Assembly: GCA_023419315.1 (NCBI GenBank)
Contig: JAEZYE010000052.1
Location: 1-64,000, forward strand
Length of the DNA: 64,000 nucleotides
Direction of reading: 5' to 3'
Origin: Pseudomonadota bacterium
Lineage (GTDB): Bacteria; Pseudomonadota; Gammaproteobacteria; Xanthomonadales; Xanthomonadaceae
Both the position numbers and the translations under genes were made by a program. Positions 24,149-33,556 of the stretch are shown in pieces. Within the stretch, counting starts at the first letter, position 1. The number at the start of each line of letters is the position of its first letter. The notes under the pieces were generated by a model that made no database searches, was not told where the DNA came from, and saw only the letters and a program-made list of their open reading frames with translations.

Positions 24149-26926
24149 ATGCCATACCTGACGTACCGCCGGAAGACACCGGTTACCTTGCTTGCCGCAT
24201 CCATCGCGGTGGCATTGCAGTTCAGCGCCGCCGCGATGGCGCAGGACGCCGCCACGCCTGCTCCGCAGCAGGACCCCGCCGCACCGTCTTCGTCGGTGGA
24301 CACGCTGGATGCGGTCATGGTCACCGGCTATCGCGCGAGCCTGGAAAAGGCGCTGGAGATCAAGCGCGGGGAAGCCGGCGTCGTCGATGCCATCGTGGCC
24401 GAGGACGTCGCCAACTTTCCGGATCTGAACCTGGCCGAATCGCTGCAGCGCATCCCCGGCGTATCCATCGACCGCGATGCCGGTGAAGGCAAGTCGATTT
24501 CCGTGCGCGGCCTGAGCCCGCAGTTCACCCGCGTGCGCATCAACGGCATGGAAGCCATGTCCACCGGCGGTGGCACCGACAGTTCCGGCGGCGTGAATCG
24601 CGGTCGCGGCTTCGACTTCAACACCTTCGCCTCGGAGCTCTTCAGCCAGATCGTGGTGCGCAAGACTTCTTCGGCGGATGTCGAGGAAGGTTCGCTCGGC
24701 GCCACCGTCGACCTGCGCGCCGCGCGTCCGTTCGACTACGACGGTTTCACCTTCGTGGCGGGCGGGCAGATGGGCTACAACGATCTGTCGAGCACCGCCA
24801 ATCCGCGCGCATCGGCGTTGATCAGCAACACCTGGATGGACGGTCGTTTCGGCGCGCTGCTGTCGGTTGCCTATACCGACCGCGAACTGGTCGAGGAAGG
24901 CCACAGCACGGTGCGCTGGGATCCGGGCACCGCCAACGGCGGCTTCTCCGGCACGCCGGCGGCGGAAAGCGCTTCGGTCTTCCATCCGCGCATCCCGCGC
25001 TACGGCATCATGCGCCACGATCAGGAGCGCCTGGGCGCGACCGGTTCGCTGCAGTTCAAGGCCAGCGATGACACGCGATTCGCGCTGGACGTGCTGTACG
25101 CGACCTTCGATGCGGATCGCACCGAGGACTACACCGAGGCCGTGTCCTTCAGCCGCACCGCCGCGCAGGGCGGAAAGCCGCAGACCGTGGTCGTGGACAG
25201 CGTGATCGATTCGCGCGGCAATCTCGTCTACGGCGTGTTCGACAACGTCGACGTACGCTCCGAGTCGCGCACCGACGAGCAGAGCACCGAGTTCCTGCAG
25301 TGGGGGTTCTCGGCCGATCACGATTTCAGCGATGCGTTCCGCATGAAGGCGCTGATCGGGCAGTCCAAGTCCACCTACGACAATCCGGTCCAGACCACGC
25401 TGATCATGGACAAGAACGATGCCGACGGCTATTCGTGGGACTACCGTCGCAACAACCGCCTGCCGGTCTTCAACTACGGCACCGCCGATGTGATGGATCC
25501 CAACGGCTGGACGCTGGCTGAAATCCGCCTGCGCCCGCAATGGGTGGAGAACGAGTTCGACAACGCGCAACTCGATTTCGACTGGGACATCTCCGCTTCG
25601 TTCGGCCTGAAGTTCGGCGCGAACTACAAGGACTACACCTACACCTCGCGCGAATGGCGGCGTTCGTCCGAGAGCGTCCCCGGTACGCTCGTGCCGAGTT
25701 CGCAACTGGCCGGCCTGCTGACCACGTCCGGCCTGCGCGGCATCAACGTGGACGGCAATGCGAACCGCTGGCTGATTCCAGACGTGCGTGCGCTCAACAA
25801 CCTGCTCGACTTCTACAGCAACAGCGGCATCTACACGGTCTACGACAACCTCACCGGCATCGCCGCCAACAACCGCTCGGTCAACGAAAAGGACAGCGGC
25901 GTGTACGTGCAGGCCGATTTCTCCGTCGATCTCGGCCCGGTGCCGCTCTCCGGCAATGTCGGCGTGCGCTACGTCAAGACCGAACTGACCAGTGATGGCT
26001 GGTCGTTCCCCGGCGGCGTGGCGACACCGACGCGCGTGGAGCACGAGTACTCCGACACGCTGCCCTCGTTCAACCTGGTCGCGGAACTGACGCCCGAGTT
26101 CCTGGTGCGACTGTCGGCCGCCGAAGTGATGGCGCGTCCGGGCTTGGGCTTCCTCAATCCCGGTGCGACGGTGTCCGTCGCCGGCGGCTCGCGCACGGTC
26201 ACGACCGGTAATCCCCGGCTGAATCCGTTCCGCGCCGACACGGTCGATCTGAGTTTCGAGTGGTACTTCGCCGAAGAGTCGCTGCTGTCGCTCGGCCTGT
26301 TCTACAAGAACATCGACAGCTACATCCAGACGTCCAGCGAAATCCGTCCGTTCAACACATCCGGATTGCCGGACTCGCTGCTGGCCGGCACCAACACGCT
26401 GCCCACTGACGAATTCAACTTCGTGCAGCCGCTCAACACGCCGGGCGGTGAACTGAAGGGCGTGGAGGTCAGCTACCAGCAGCCCTTCACGTTCCTGCCG
26501 GGCCTGTGGAGCAACTTCGGTACGCAGTTGAACTACACCTACGTGCAGTCGGACATCCAGTACCTCAACTCCAACGGCACGCCGTCGGCGAAGGGTCCGA
26601 TGCTGGGCCTGTCGAAGAACGCCTACAACGCGACGCTGTACTACGAAGGCGACCACTTCTCCGCGCGCGTTTCGGCGGCGTACCGCAGCGAATTCCTGAC
26701 CACGATTCCGGGCCGCAACAGTAACAACGTCGAAGGCACGAAGGCGACAACGACGGTGGATGCGTCGATCTCCTACAAGTTCGACGAGCACCTGGAGATC
26801 TCGCTGGAAGGTCTGAACCTGACCGACGAGTGGAACGATCAGTGGGTGGACTCGGTGGGCGATCGCTCCAGTGTGTACACGCACACCGGCCGCCAGTACA
26901 TGATGGGCCTGCGCTACAAGTTCTGA
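24149..26926 (+). CDS. TonB-dependent receptor of the pectin/uronate regulon
   Basis: The 925-aa outer-membrane receptor has a signal peptide (to about residue 30, ending AAAMAQD), TonB-box-like DAVMVTGYRASLEKAL, and a plug with NLAESLQRIPGVSIDRD and SVRGLSPQFTRVRING. The beta-barrel is long and ends in the typical aromatic MMGLRYKF. This plug type is common in carbohydrate-specific TonB receptors of Xanthomonadaceae. A GAGGAGGGGAAG ribosome site stands before the ATG. It is divergent from kdgK with an operator-like site between, so it likely imports pectin oligosaccharides. A strong terminator follows. Confidence 0.9.
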   Translation: MPYLTYRRKTPVTLLAASIAVALQFSAAAMAQDAATPAPQQDPAAPSSSVDTLDAVMVTGYRASLEKALEIKRGEAGVVDAIVAEDVANFPDLNLAESLQRIPGVSIDRDAGEGKSISVRGLSPQFTRVRINGMEAMSTGGGTDSSGGVNRGRGFDFNTFASELFSQIVVRKTSSADVEEGSLGATVDLRAARPFDYDGFTFVAGGQMGYNDLSSTANPRASALISNTWMDGRFGALLSVAYTDRELVEEGHSTVRWDPGTANGGFSGTPAAESASVFHPRIPRYGIMRHDQERLGATGSLQFKASDDTRFALDVLYATFDADRTEDYTEAVSFSRTAAQGGKPQTVVVDSVIDSRGNLVYGVFDNVDVRSESRTDEQSTEFLQWGFSADHDFSDAFRMKALIGQSKSTYDNPVQTTLIMDKNDADGYSWDYRRNNRLPVFNYGTADVMDPNGWTLAEIRLRPQWVENEFDNAQLDFDWDISASFGLKFGANYKDYTYTSREWRRSSESVPGTLVPSSQLAGLLTTSGLRGINVDGNANRWLIPDVRALNNLLDFYSNSGIYTVYDNLTGIAANNRSVNEKDSGVYVQADFSVDLGPVPLSGNVGVRYVKTELTSDGWSFPGGVATPTRVEHEYSDTLPSFNLVAELTPEFLVRLSAAEVMARPGLGFLNPGATVSVAGGSRTVTTGNPRLNPFRADTVDLSFEWYFAEESLLSLGLFYKNIDSYIQTSSEIRPFNTSGLPDSLLAGTNTLPTDEFNFVQPLNTPGGELKGVEVSYQQPFTFLPGLWSNFGTQLNYTYVQSDIQYLNSNGTPSAKGPMLGLSKNAYNATLYYEGDHFSARVSAAYRSEFLTTIPGRNSNNVEGTKATTTVDASISYKFDEHLEISLEGLNLTDEWNDQWVDSVGDRSSVYTHTGRQYMMGLRYKF

Positions 26927-26981
26927 GCCCGGGCGCGTGATCGCGCCCTGCACATCTCTCCGCTGCACAACTGGAAGATTT

Positions 26982-27011
26982 GGCCCGGTGGCGACACCGG
27001 GCCTTTCTTTT
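26982..27011 (+). terminator. Rho-independent terminator after the TonB receptor
   Basis: A perfect nine-base stem, GGCCCGGTG with CACCGGGCC around a GCGA loop, is followed by TTTCTTTT. It ends the receptor transcript 55 bases after the stop codon. Confidence 0.85.
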
Positions 27012-27182
27012 GCGCCCCGTCCGGAATGAGGACGCCAAGAGCGCGTTCCTCGCGCGTGCGGCTGCTCCGCATCGCGTCGCGTGTCGCCGCTCTCCCGCTA
27101 CGCGCAGAGGATGCTGCGTGTTTGCAGGTCGGTGCACATGCCCATGCCGTCGAACAGCTTCCGCCCGGCGTACCGGCCGCCT

Positions 27183-27218
27183 CGCAAAATAAAACGCCCG
27201 CCTGGATGAGGCGGGCGT
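27183..27218 (-). terminator. Rho-independent terminator after the pectate lyase
   Basis: Read on the minus strand, ACGCCCGCCT and AGGCGGGCGT form a ten-base stem around a five-base loop, followed by TTTTATTTT. It lies 22 bases beyond the lyase stop codon. The 170 bases between this and the preceding plus-strand terminator hold nothing recognisable. Confidence 0.85.
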
Positions 27219-27240
27219 CGGCATGGATGGGCGTTGCGAA

Positions 27241-28596
27241 TCAGCGCAGCGGTTCGCCGCGCTCGTATCCCCTGTGCGGCTCCATCGTGTCGAGGTTCCA
27301 GTCGCTTTCGACGAACGCCTTGCGGGTTTCCGCGTAAGCGGGGTAGCCGCCGACCTGATCCTGGCTGTCGATGATTTCGCCGCGGCCTTCGATCACGTCC
27401 GCGACGATCCGGCGATCCACTGCATCACGATTCCACGGCGTGGCACCGGCATTCTCGATCACGGCATCCTGAACCCGGTCCGACGCCAGCAGGCGCACGC
27501 CGAACGGCAGCGGCGGGGCTTTCGGCAATGCATGGATGCGGACCGGCGTGGTCGTGTAGCTGCCCTGCGCATCGATGCGCGCGCGGCCGACACGATCCAC
27601 CACACGATTGTCTTCGCTGAAGAGATCCACGTCCCCGGAACCGCCCACCATGAAGAAGGCGAGATCCTCGGTGGAGCGCCCCGCGCGCATGACGTTGCCG
27701 CGCACGACCATCTCGCCCTTCTCGTACGTGCGGCCCAGCCATTCCTCGGCGATCAGGTTGTAGTGCATGGCGCGCTGGCCGGGGTTGTAGATCAGGTTGT
27801 TGATGATCTGCCCGCGCACGCCGCCCTTGAACAGCGGATTGCGCTCGTAGTTGTGCGCGTAGAGGTTGCCGACGATCAGGATGTCCGCGACGTGATCATG
27901 GACGAGCGTGCCCTTGGAATGTTCGCCCTTGCCGTGGCTGGAATCGGCAAGGCCTTCGGCGATCAGGTTGTTGCTGAAGGTGATGCGATGGGAGGTCGCG
28001 CGGGCGAACTCGTCGCGGGTGCGGGCGCCTTCGGCGAAACGGGGACCGGAGGCCGACAGTCCTTCGTCGGTCGCCCAGGTCAGCGAGCAGTGGTCGACGA
28101 TGATGTTGCGTCCTGCGACCGTGGAAATGGCGTCGAAGTCCACGCCGCTGCGCTTCGCCGCGCCGGTGTCGCCGGGGCGGATGCGCAGGTGGCGGACGAT
28201 GACGTCATGCGTGGCGATGTCAACGCCGCCGCGAATCAAGGTGATGCCGGGGGCCGGCGCGGTCTGGCCTGCAATCGTCAGGAACGGTTCGGTGATGCGG
28301 ACGGTCTTCACGCCGAGATCGATCACGCCGCCGACTTCAAACACGACGATGCGGGGACCCGGCGTATTCACCGCTTCCAGGAACGAACCCGGGCCGTCGG
28401 GCTTGAGCGTGGTGACCCGCACGATGCGTCCACCGCGTCCGCCCGGCGTGTGCGCCGCCCAGCCCTGCGCGCCGGGGAACGCCAGCTCCGGCGTTTCCGC
28501 CGCGAAGGCCGTATCCGGCATGGGCACTGCGAACGCCGAAGCCAGCAGCAACACCGGCGCGCGGCGACGAAGGACAGCAAGTACGGACAAGAACAT
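27241..28596 (-). CDS. Pectate lyase, PL1-like parallel beta-helix
   Basis: Pectate lyases cleave polygalacturonate by beta-elimination, yielding 4,5-unsaturated products. The 451-aa protein has a signal peptide (ending AFAAETP), then ELAFPGAQGWAAHTPGGRGG, the usual start of PL1-like enzymes. The beta-helix contains VIVRHLRIRPGDTG, NIIVDHCSLTWATDEGL (the VDHCS.SW.DE-like calcium/catalytic region) and HDHVADILIVGNLYAHN. The ATG at 28596 has GGAGGGAGAAG upstream; the frame is open to 28905 without similarity. It is divergent from the FAH/TRAP operon, and the gap has a clear operator-like site. Export to the periplasm or medium is expected. Confidence 0.85.
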   Translation of the reverse strand: MFLSVLAVLRRRAPVLLLASAFAVPMPDTAFAAETPELAFPGAQGWAAHTPGGRGGRIVRVTTLKPDGPGSFLEAVNTPGPRIVVFEVGGVIDLGVKTVRITEPFLTIAGQTAPAPGITLIRGGVDIATHDVIVRHLRIRPGDTGAAKRSGVDFDAISTVAGRNIIVDHCSLTWATDEGLSASGPRFAEGARTRDEFARATSHRITFSNNLIAEGLADSSHGKGEHSKGTLVHDHVADILIVGNLYAHNYERNPLFKGGVRGQIINNLIYNPGQRAMHYNLIAEEWLGRTYEKGEMVVRGNVMRAGRSTEDLAFFMVGGSGDVDLFSEDNRVVDRVGRARIDAQGSYTTTPVRIHALPKAPPLPFGVRLLASDRVQDAVIENAGATPWNRDAVDRRIVADVIEGRGEIIDSQDQVGGYPAYAETRKAFVESDWNLDTMEPHRGYERGEPLR

Positions 28597-28663
28597 CTTC
28601 TCCCTCCCCGGGAAGTGTTGGGCCGTTTGGCGGGCAGTGGATTTTGCGGCGGTGCATATTGTC

Positions 28664-28682
28664 AATGACACCGGTTTACCAT
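28664..28682 (+). promoter_or_regulatory. Putative LacI-type operator between pectate lyase and FAH/TRAP operon
   Basis: AATGACACCGGTTTACCAT lies midway between the two divergent starts (28596 and 28745). It matches the site before kduI except for one extra T, and could control both directions at once. Confidence 0.65.
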
Positions 28683-28744
28683 ATACAGGCCGGAGACCCG
28701 CGCTGTCACTCGGCGGCGCAGCAAAGTCCAACCGGAGAAACCGC

Positions 28745-29578
28745 TTGAGCACCGACCCGTCATCTTCCGCTGCGCTACCGGGCCTGTCCGCCATCGCGGC
28801 TGCATTTACCGACGCGCGATCGCGGGGTGCTTCGCTGCCGGGCTTCCCCGGCGAAATCCCGGAAGATCTGGTGACCGCGTATCGCGTCCAGGATCTGGCG
28901 ATCACGCGCTGGACGGATCACGTCGTGGGCTGGAAAGTCGGCTACATCGCGCCGGAGCGCCGGGATGCATCCGGTGACGAGCGCCTGCTCGGCCCCATCT
29001 TCTCTCGCGCACTCTGGAATGCTACCGGTGGCATTCTCGACATCCCGGTGTTCAGCGGCGGCTTCGGCGCGGTCGAAGCCGAATACGTGCTGCGCCTGGA
29101 TGCCGATGCACCGGAGCACCAGATCGATTGGACGCCCGCCCAGGCGGAGGCATTTCCGGCGCGGCTGTTCATCGGCGTTGAAGTCGCGAGCAGCCCACTG
29201 GCAACGATCAACCAGTTGGGGCCGCGCGTGGTGGTGTCGGATTTCGGCAACAACAACGGGCTGGTCATCGGTGAAGAGATCAGCGACTGGCGCACGCGCG
29301 ACGAATCCGGGCTGCGCTGCACCACGCACATTGATGGCGTCGAAGTGGGACGCGGCGGTGCCACCACCTTGCCCGGCGGCCTGCGCGCCGCGTTCGCGTT
29401 CGCCCTGTCGCGCTCGGCCCGACGGGGCCGACCGTTGCGCGCCGGCGACTGGATCGCCACCGGCAACGCCACCGGCATCCACGACATCCTGCCGGGCCAA
29501 GTCGCCACGATCACCTTCGAAGGCATCGGCGAAATCAACTGCCGCGCAATCGCCGCCGGCGTGGAGGCCTCGCGATGA
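28745..29578 (+). CDS. FAH-family hydratase (2-keto-4-pentenoate hydratase-like)
   Basis: The 277-aa protein belongs to the fumarylacetoacetate hydrolase/MhpD superfamily: HVVGWKVGYIAPERR, GGFGAVEAEYVLRL with the metal-binding Glu-x-Glu, LFIGVEVASSP, VVVSDFGNNNGLVIG and GDWIATGNATGIHDI. Members hydrate or hydrolyse beta-gamma-unsaturated or 2-keto acids. The TTG at 28745 has GGAG about seven bases upstream. It is the first gene of an operon with the TRAP transporter (ATGA overlap) and sits under a pectin-type operator, so its substrate may be an unsaturated or deoxy keto acid from uronate breakdown. The exact reaction is unknown. Confidence 0.78.
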   Translation: MSTDPSSSAALPGLSAIAAAFTDARSRGASLPGFPGEIPEDLVTAYRVQDLAITRWTDHVVGWKVGYIAPERRDASGDERLLGPIFSRALWNATGGILDIPVFSGGFGAVEAEYVLRLDADAPEHQIDWTPAQAEAFPARLFIGVEVASSPLATINQLGPRVVVSDFGNNNGLVIGEEISDWRTRDESGLRCTTHIDGVEVGRGGATTLPGGLRAAFAFALSRSARRGRPLRAGDWIATGNATGIHDILPGQVATITFEGIGEINCRAIAAGVEASR

Positions 29579-30567
29579 TCAGCCGCAGGCAACTGTTGTC
29601 CGCCGGCCTGGGCGCGGCCACCTTGCCGCTGGCCTCGCCGCTGGCGCGCGCGAATGTGGCGGAACGCGTGCTGACCGCCAGCGACGTACACGTCACCGAT
29701 TACCCGACCGTCGAAGCCGTGCGCTGGATTGGCCAGACGCTGGCGCGCCGCACGAATGGCCGCCTTTCCATCCGCCTCTACCATTCCGGCCAGCTCGGTC
29801 GCGAGTCCGAAGCCATCGACATGGCGCGCTACGGCGCCATCGACATCACCCGCGTCTATTCGGGCGCATTGAACAATGCGTTCCCGCTGACGCAGGCGCT
29901 GTGCCTGCCGTACGTGTTCGATTCGGTCGAGCATCTGCGCCGCGTGATGGATGGCGGCATCGCCCGCGAAGTGCTCGCCAGCTTCGATGCGCGTGGTCTC
30001 GTCGGGCTGGCGATCTACGACTCCGGCGCGCGCTGCTTCTACAACAACCGCCATCCGATCCGCACGCCCGCCGAACTGCATGGCCTGAAGATTCGCGTGC
30101 CGGTATCGGACATCTTCATCCGCATGCTGCGCCTGTTCGGCGCCAACCCGACGCCGCTGTCACTCGGCGAAGTGTTCTCCGGCATGGAGACGCACATGAT
30201 CGACGGCGCTGAAAACAACGTGCGCAGCTTCCACTCCAGCCGCCACTTCGAAGCGGCGCGCTACTGGTCGCACACCGATCATTCCTATGCGCCGGACGTC
30301 CTGTTGATTTCGCGACGCAGTCTGGAAGCGCTGGCGCCAGCGGATCAGGAACTCGTGCGCGAAACCGCGCGCGAGTCCGTGCAGGTCATGCGCCGGTTGT
30401 GGGATGCCTCCGAAGCCGCCGCGCGCCAGGCGGTGATCGATTACGGCATTGCGTTCAACGAGGTGGATCGGCCGGCATTTGAGCGCGCAGCGCAACCGTT
30501 GCTTGCCGAATACCGCCGCGACCCGCGCATCGACTCCCTTTACCGTCGCATCCGCGACCAGGCCTGA
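29575..30567 (+). CDS. dctP: TRAP transporter substrate-binding protein DctP
   Basis: The 330-aa periplasmic binding protein has family features LSIRLYHSGQLGRESEAIDM, GAIDITRVYSGALNNAFP, HGLKIRVPVSDIF and VFSGMETHMIDGAENN. The N-terminus MISRRQLLSAGLGAATLPL contains a twin-arginine motif, so export by the Tat pathway is likely, unusual but known for some binding proteins. It delivers a carboxylate to the DctQM membrane subunits encoded next. The start overlaps the previous stop (ATGA). In a pectin regulon, galacturonate or unsaturated uronates are the expected ligands. Confidence 0.9.
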   Translation: MISRRQLLSAGLGAATLPLASPLARANVAERVLTASDVHVTDYPTVEAVRWIGQTLARRTNGRLSIRLYHSGQLGRESEAIDMARYGAIDITRVYSGALNNAFPLTQALCLPYVFDSVEHLRRVMDGGIAREVLASFDARGLVGLAIYDSGARCFYNNRHPIRTPAELHGLKIRVPVSDIFIRMLRLFGANPTPLSLGEVFSGMETHMIDGAENNVRSFHSSRHFEAARYWSHTDHSYAPDVLLISRRSLEALAPADQELVRETARESVQVMRRLWDASEAAARQAVIDYGIAFNEVDRPAFERAAQPLLAEYRRDPRIDSLYRRIRDQA

Positions 30568-30578
30568 GACCGGACAGC

Positions 30579-31100
30579 ATGAGCGAGCCCGCGACCGACC
30601 TTCCGATTTCCACCGCGCAGCGATGGCTCGACCGCCTCGCCCAGATCGCCATCGCCGTTTCCGCTTCCGCCCTGCTCGGACTGGTGGTGGTGCAAGGCTG
30701 GCAGGTGTTCACGCGCTACGTGCTCAATGATTCGCCGAGCTGGACCGAGCCTTTCACCGTGCTGCTGCTCAGCACCGCGATGAGTCTGGGCGCGGCGGCC
30801 GGCGTGCATACCCGGCGCCACTTCGGCTTCTTCCTGCTCGCCGATCACGCCCACGCGGGCGTGCGCCGCGGTTTGGAAGCACTTCGTGCGTTCCTCATCG
30901 GCGCCACCGGCGTCGTGCTTGCACGCTGGAGCGCGGTGCTGCTGCTGGATGGACTGGACATCAAGACGGCCGGCGCGGATCTGCCGCAGAGCATCAACTA
31001 CCTGCCGCTATCGATTGGCGGTGCGTTGATGGCGGTGTTCGCGCTGCACCAGTTGTGGCTTGCGCTGCGTCCGACCACGACTGCCGAAGGAGATCGTTGA
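30579..31100 (+). CDS. dctQ: TRAP transporter small membrane subunit DctQ
   Basis: The 173-aa protein has four predicted transmembrane helices and the DctQ pattern: ASALLGLVVVQGWQVFTRYV, then NDSPSWTEPFTVLLLSTAMS in the first half, and ADLPQSINYLPLSIGGALMA near the end. DctQ assembles with DctM to form the sodium-driven uptake unit that receives substrate from DctP. It lies eleven bases after dctP and four bases before dctM, and so is part of the same operon. Confidence 0.9.
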   Translation: MSEPATDLPISTAQRWLDRLAQIAIAVSASALLGLVVVQGWQVFTRYVLNDSPSWTEPFTVLLLSTAMSLGAAAGVHTRRHFGFFLLADHAHAGVRRGLEALRAFLIGATGVVLARWSAVLLLDGLDIKTAGADLPQSINYLPLSIGGALMAVFALHQLWLALRPTTTAEGDR

Positions 31101-31103
31101 TCC

Positions 31104-32384
31104 ATGGCCATTGCAATCCTGCTCGGTCTGTTCGTGATGCTGCTGATGCTCGGCGTGCCGGTGTCGTTCGCTCTCGCTGCCGCTGCGCTGGCGACGCTGC
31201 TGTACCTGGATTTGCCGTCCATCGTGCTTGTGCAGCAGATTTCCGCGGGCTCCGGCTCCGCCTCGCTGATCGCGATTCCGCTTTTCATCTTCGCCGGTGA
31301 ATTGATGCTGCGTGGCGGCATTTCGGATCGCCTGATCGCATTGGCTTCGTCGCTGGTCGGCCGCATGCGCGGCGGCCTCGGACAGGTCAGCGTGCTGTCT
31401 TCGCTGTTCTTCGGCGGTGTTTCGGGCTCGGCCATCGCGGATGTTTCCGCAGTCGGCGGCACGATGATTCCGCAGATGGTGCAGCGCGGCTATGACCGCG
31501 ATTTCGCCGTGAATGTCAGCATCACCGCGGCTCTGGTCGCGTTGCTGGTGCCGCCTTCGCACAACCTCATCCTCTTCTCCGCAGCCGCGGGCGGGTTATC
31601 CATTGCGGATCTGTTCGCCGCAGGCATCGTGCCGGCGCTGCTGATGACGGTCGCGATGATGATCACCGGCTATGCGGTCGCGCGTCATCGCGGTTACGGC
31701 GTGGAAGCCTTTCCGGGCATGCGTGCGGTGGTCGTGCGCCTGATTGCGGCATTGCCGGGCCTGGGCCTGGTTGCGCTGATTTTCGTCGGCATCCGCGCCG
31801 GCATCTTCACCGCAGTCGAAAGCGCGGCCATTGCAGTGGTCTACGCGCTGCTGGTGACGGCCGCGCTGTATCGGCAGCTGCGCTGGCGCGAGTTCTTCGA
31901 AGCGGTGACGCACGCCGCGCGCACCACCGGCACGATCCTGTTCGTTATCGCCACCGCCGCCGTCTTCGGCTGGCTGCTGGCGTACCTGCAGGTACCGACG
32001 GCGGCCGTGGATTTCCTGCAGTCGATCGCGGACAGCCAGCGCACCGTGCTGCTGATGATCGTGGTGATGTTGCTGTTGCTGGGCATGTTCATGGATCTGG
32101 CGCCGAAAATCCTCATCTGCACGCCGATCTTCCTTCCCGTGGTGAAGGCCTACGGCATCGATCCGATCCACTTCGGCCTGGTGATGGTGCTGGCGGGCGG
32201 CCTCGGCCTGGTGACGCCACCGGTCGGCTCCGTGCTCTTCATCGGCACGGCGATCGGCAAGATCACGATCGGCCAGAGCATGCGCACGATCTGGCCGTTC
32301 TGGCTGGCGGCGCTGGCGGTGCTGCTGATCGTCGCGTTCGTGCCCGAGCTGTCGCTCTGGCTGCCGGCGCAACTGAAGAAGTGA
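31104..32384 (+). CDS. dctM: TRAP transporter large permease subunit DctM
   Basis: The 426-aa integral membrane protein has about twelve helices and the DctM signatures SLIAIPLFIFAGELMLRGG, VSGSAIADVSAVGGTMIPQM, LLVPPSHNLILFSAAAGG and LGMFMDLAPKILICTPIF. It forms the transport channel of the TRAP system. A GAAGGAGA ribosome site stands before the ATG. An eight-base GC hairpin lies 12 bases after the stop, then the LacI regulator gene begins. Confidence 0.92.
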   Translation: MAIAILLGLFVMLLMLGVPVSFALAAAALATLLYLDLPSIVLVQQISAGSGSASLIAIPLFIFAGELMLRGGISDRLIALASSLVGRMRGGLGQVSVLSSLFFGGVSGSAIADVSAVGGTMIPQMVQRGYDRDFAVNVSITAALVALLVPPSHNLILFSAAAGGLSIADLFAAGIVPALLMTVAMMITGYAVARHRGYGVEAFPGMRAVVVRLIAALPGLGLVALIFVGIRAGIFTAVESAAIAVVYALLVTAALYRQLRWREFFEAVTHAARTTGTILFVIATAAVFGWLLAYLQVPTAAVDFLQSIADSQRTVLLMIVVMLLLLGMFMDLAPKILICTPIFLPVVKAYGIDPIHFGLVMVLAGGLGLVTPPVGSVLFIGTAIGKITIGQSMRTIWPFWLAALAVLLIVAFVPELSLWLPAQLKK

Positions 32385-32395
32385 CGGTGGATCGC

Positions 32396-32415
32396 GCGCA
32401 GGCTGCCGCCTGCGC
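32396..32415 (+). terminator. GC hairpin after dctM, weak terminator
   Basis: GCGCAGGC and GCCTGCGC form a perfect stem around TGCC, but no T-run follows. It may only stall polymerase or protect the dctM 3' end, leaving partial read-through into the regulator gene. Confidence 0.3.
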
Positions 32416-32455
32416 CAAGGTCTAGAATGGCCGCACACGACTGGAACCCGTCCAC

Positions 32456-33514
32456 ATGCCCGCGCGCAAGAAGCCCGAACGCCCTGCCCCGCCGATTGCT
32501 TCCGGCAAGGCCGCCACGATCAACGACATCGCCCGGTTGTCCGGCGTCTCGAAGAAGACGGTCTCGCGCATCATCAACCACTCGCCGCTGGTGCGTAAGG
32601 ACACCCGGGACAAGGTCGAGGCATTGATGCGGGAAGTCGGCTACGTGCCGGACCCGATGGCGCGCGGGCTCGCGTTCCGTCGTTCGTTCCTGATCGGCAT
32701 GGTCTATGACAACCCGACCGCGCAGTACATCGTCGACATGCAGTACGGCGCGCTGGATTCACTGCGCGATTCGGGTTTCGAACTCGTCGTGCATCCCTGC
32801 GACAGCCGCAGTCCGCACTTCCTCGATGGCGTTCGCCGTTTCGTGCAACAGCAGAAACTGCACGGCGTGATGCTCGTGCCGCGTGCGTCGGAAGATCAGG
32901 CGCTGGCCGACATGCTGGTCGAGATCGGATGCCGCTATACGCGCATTGCATCGGTGGCGCTGGAAGACGAGCCATCGCGCATGGTGGTCACGCACGATCG
33001 CAACGGCGCGGCGGAAGCGGCCGAATACCTGCTGTCGCTGGGTCATACCGACATCGCGCTGATCACCGGTCCGGCGGCATACCGCTCCGCGCACGAGCGC
33101 ACGTCGGGCTTTCTCGATGCCCTGCAGCAACGCGGGCTGGAATTGCCGAAGTCGCGCATCATCGAAGCGGGCTACACGTTCGAGTCGGGCGTGGTCGCGG
33201 CGGAAAAACTGCTGGCCGGCAAGCAGCGCCCGACCGCCATCTTCACCGGCAACGATGAGATGGCCGCCGGCGTCTACAAGGTGGCGCTGCGCGCGGGCAT
33301 CAGCATTCCGCGCCAACTGTCCATCGTCGGATTCGACGACAGTCCGCTGGCCTCGCGGCTGTGGCCGGCGCTGACTTCGGTCCGTCGCCACACCCGCGAT
33401 ACCGGTCGCATCGCCGCGGCGATGTTGATCCAGCCGGAGACCGGTCCCGCACTGCAGGCGGCCAGCATCCGACCGCACCTGATCGTCCGCGATTCCTGCC
33501 AGCCGCCAGGTTGA
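32456..33514 (+). CDS. LacI-family regulator, probable controller of the pectin/uronate genes
   Basis: The 352-aa protein has the LacI helix-turn-helix ATINDIARLSGVSKKTVSRI, then hinge helix residues (DPMARGLAFRRS) and a sugar-binding core with LITGPAAYRSAHERTSGF, PTAIFTGNDEMAAGV and LSIVGFDDSPLASRLWP. It sits between the TRAP transporter and kduI. Three similar operator-like sites lie before the pectate lyase/FAH pair, the kdgK/TonB pair and kduI, so I infer that it represses these until a uronate catabolite such as KDG binds. In this group a LacI-type protein, not the IclR-type KdgR of enterobacteria, is thought to have this job. Confidence 0.88.
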   Translation: MPARKKPERPAPPIASGKAATINDIARLSGVSKKTVSRIINHSPLVRKDTRDKVEALMREVGYVPDPMARGLAFRRSFLIGMVYDNPTAQYIVDMQYGALDSLRDSGFELVVHPCDSRSPHFLDGVRRFVQQQKLHGVMLVPRASEDQALADMLVEIGCRYTRIASVALEDEPSRMVVTHDRNGAAEAAEYLLSLGHTDIALITGPAAYRSAHERTSGFLDALQQRGLELPKSRIIEAGYTFESGVVAAEKLLAGKQRPTAIFTGNDEMAAGVYKVALRAGISIPRQLSIVGFDDSPLASRLWPALTSVRRHTRDTGRIAAAMLIQPETGPALQAASIRPHLIVRDSCQPPG

Positions 33515-33556
33515 ACCTCCCTCGTCCCGATCACGTCACGCCGTTGCGCACTGCGA

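Noticed and set aside
24095..26968. 957-codon minus-strand open frame
   Set aside because: Antisense to the uronate-regulon TonB receptor, which has a strong ribosome site and family motifs.
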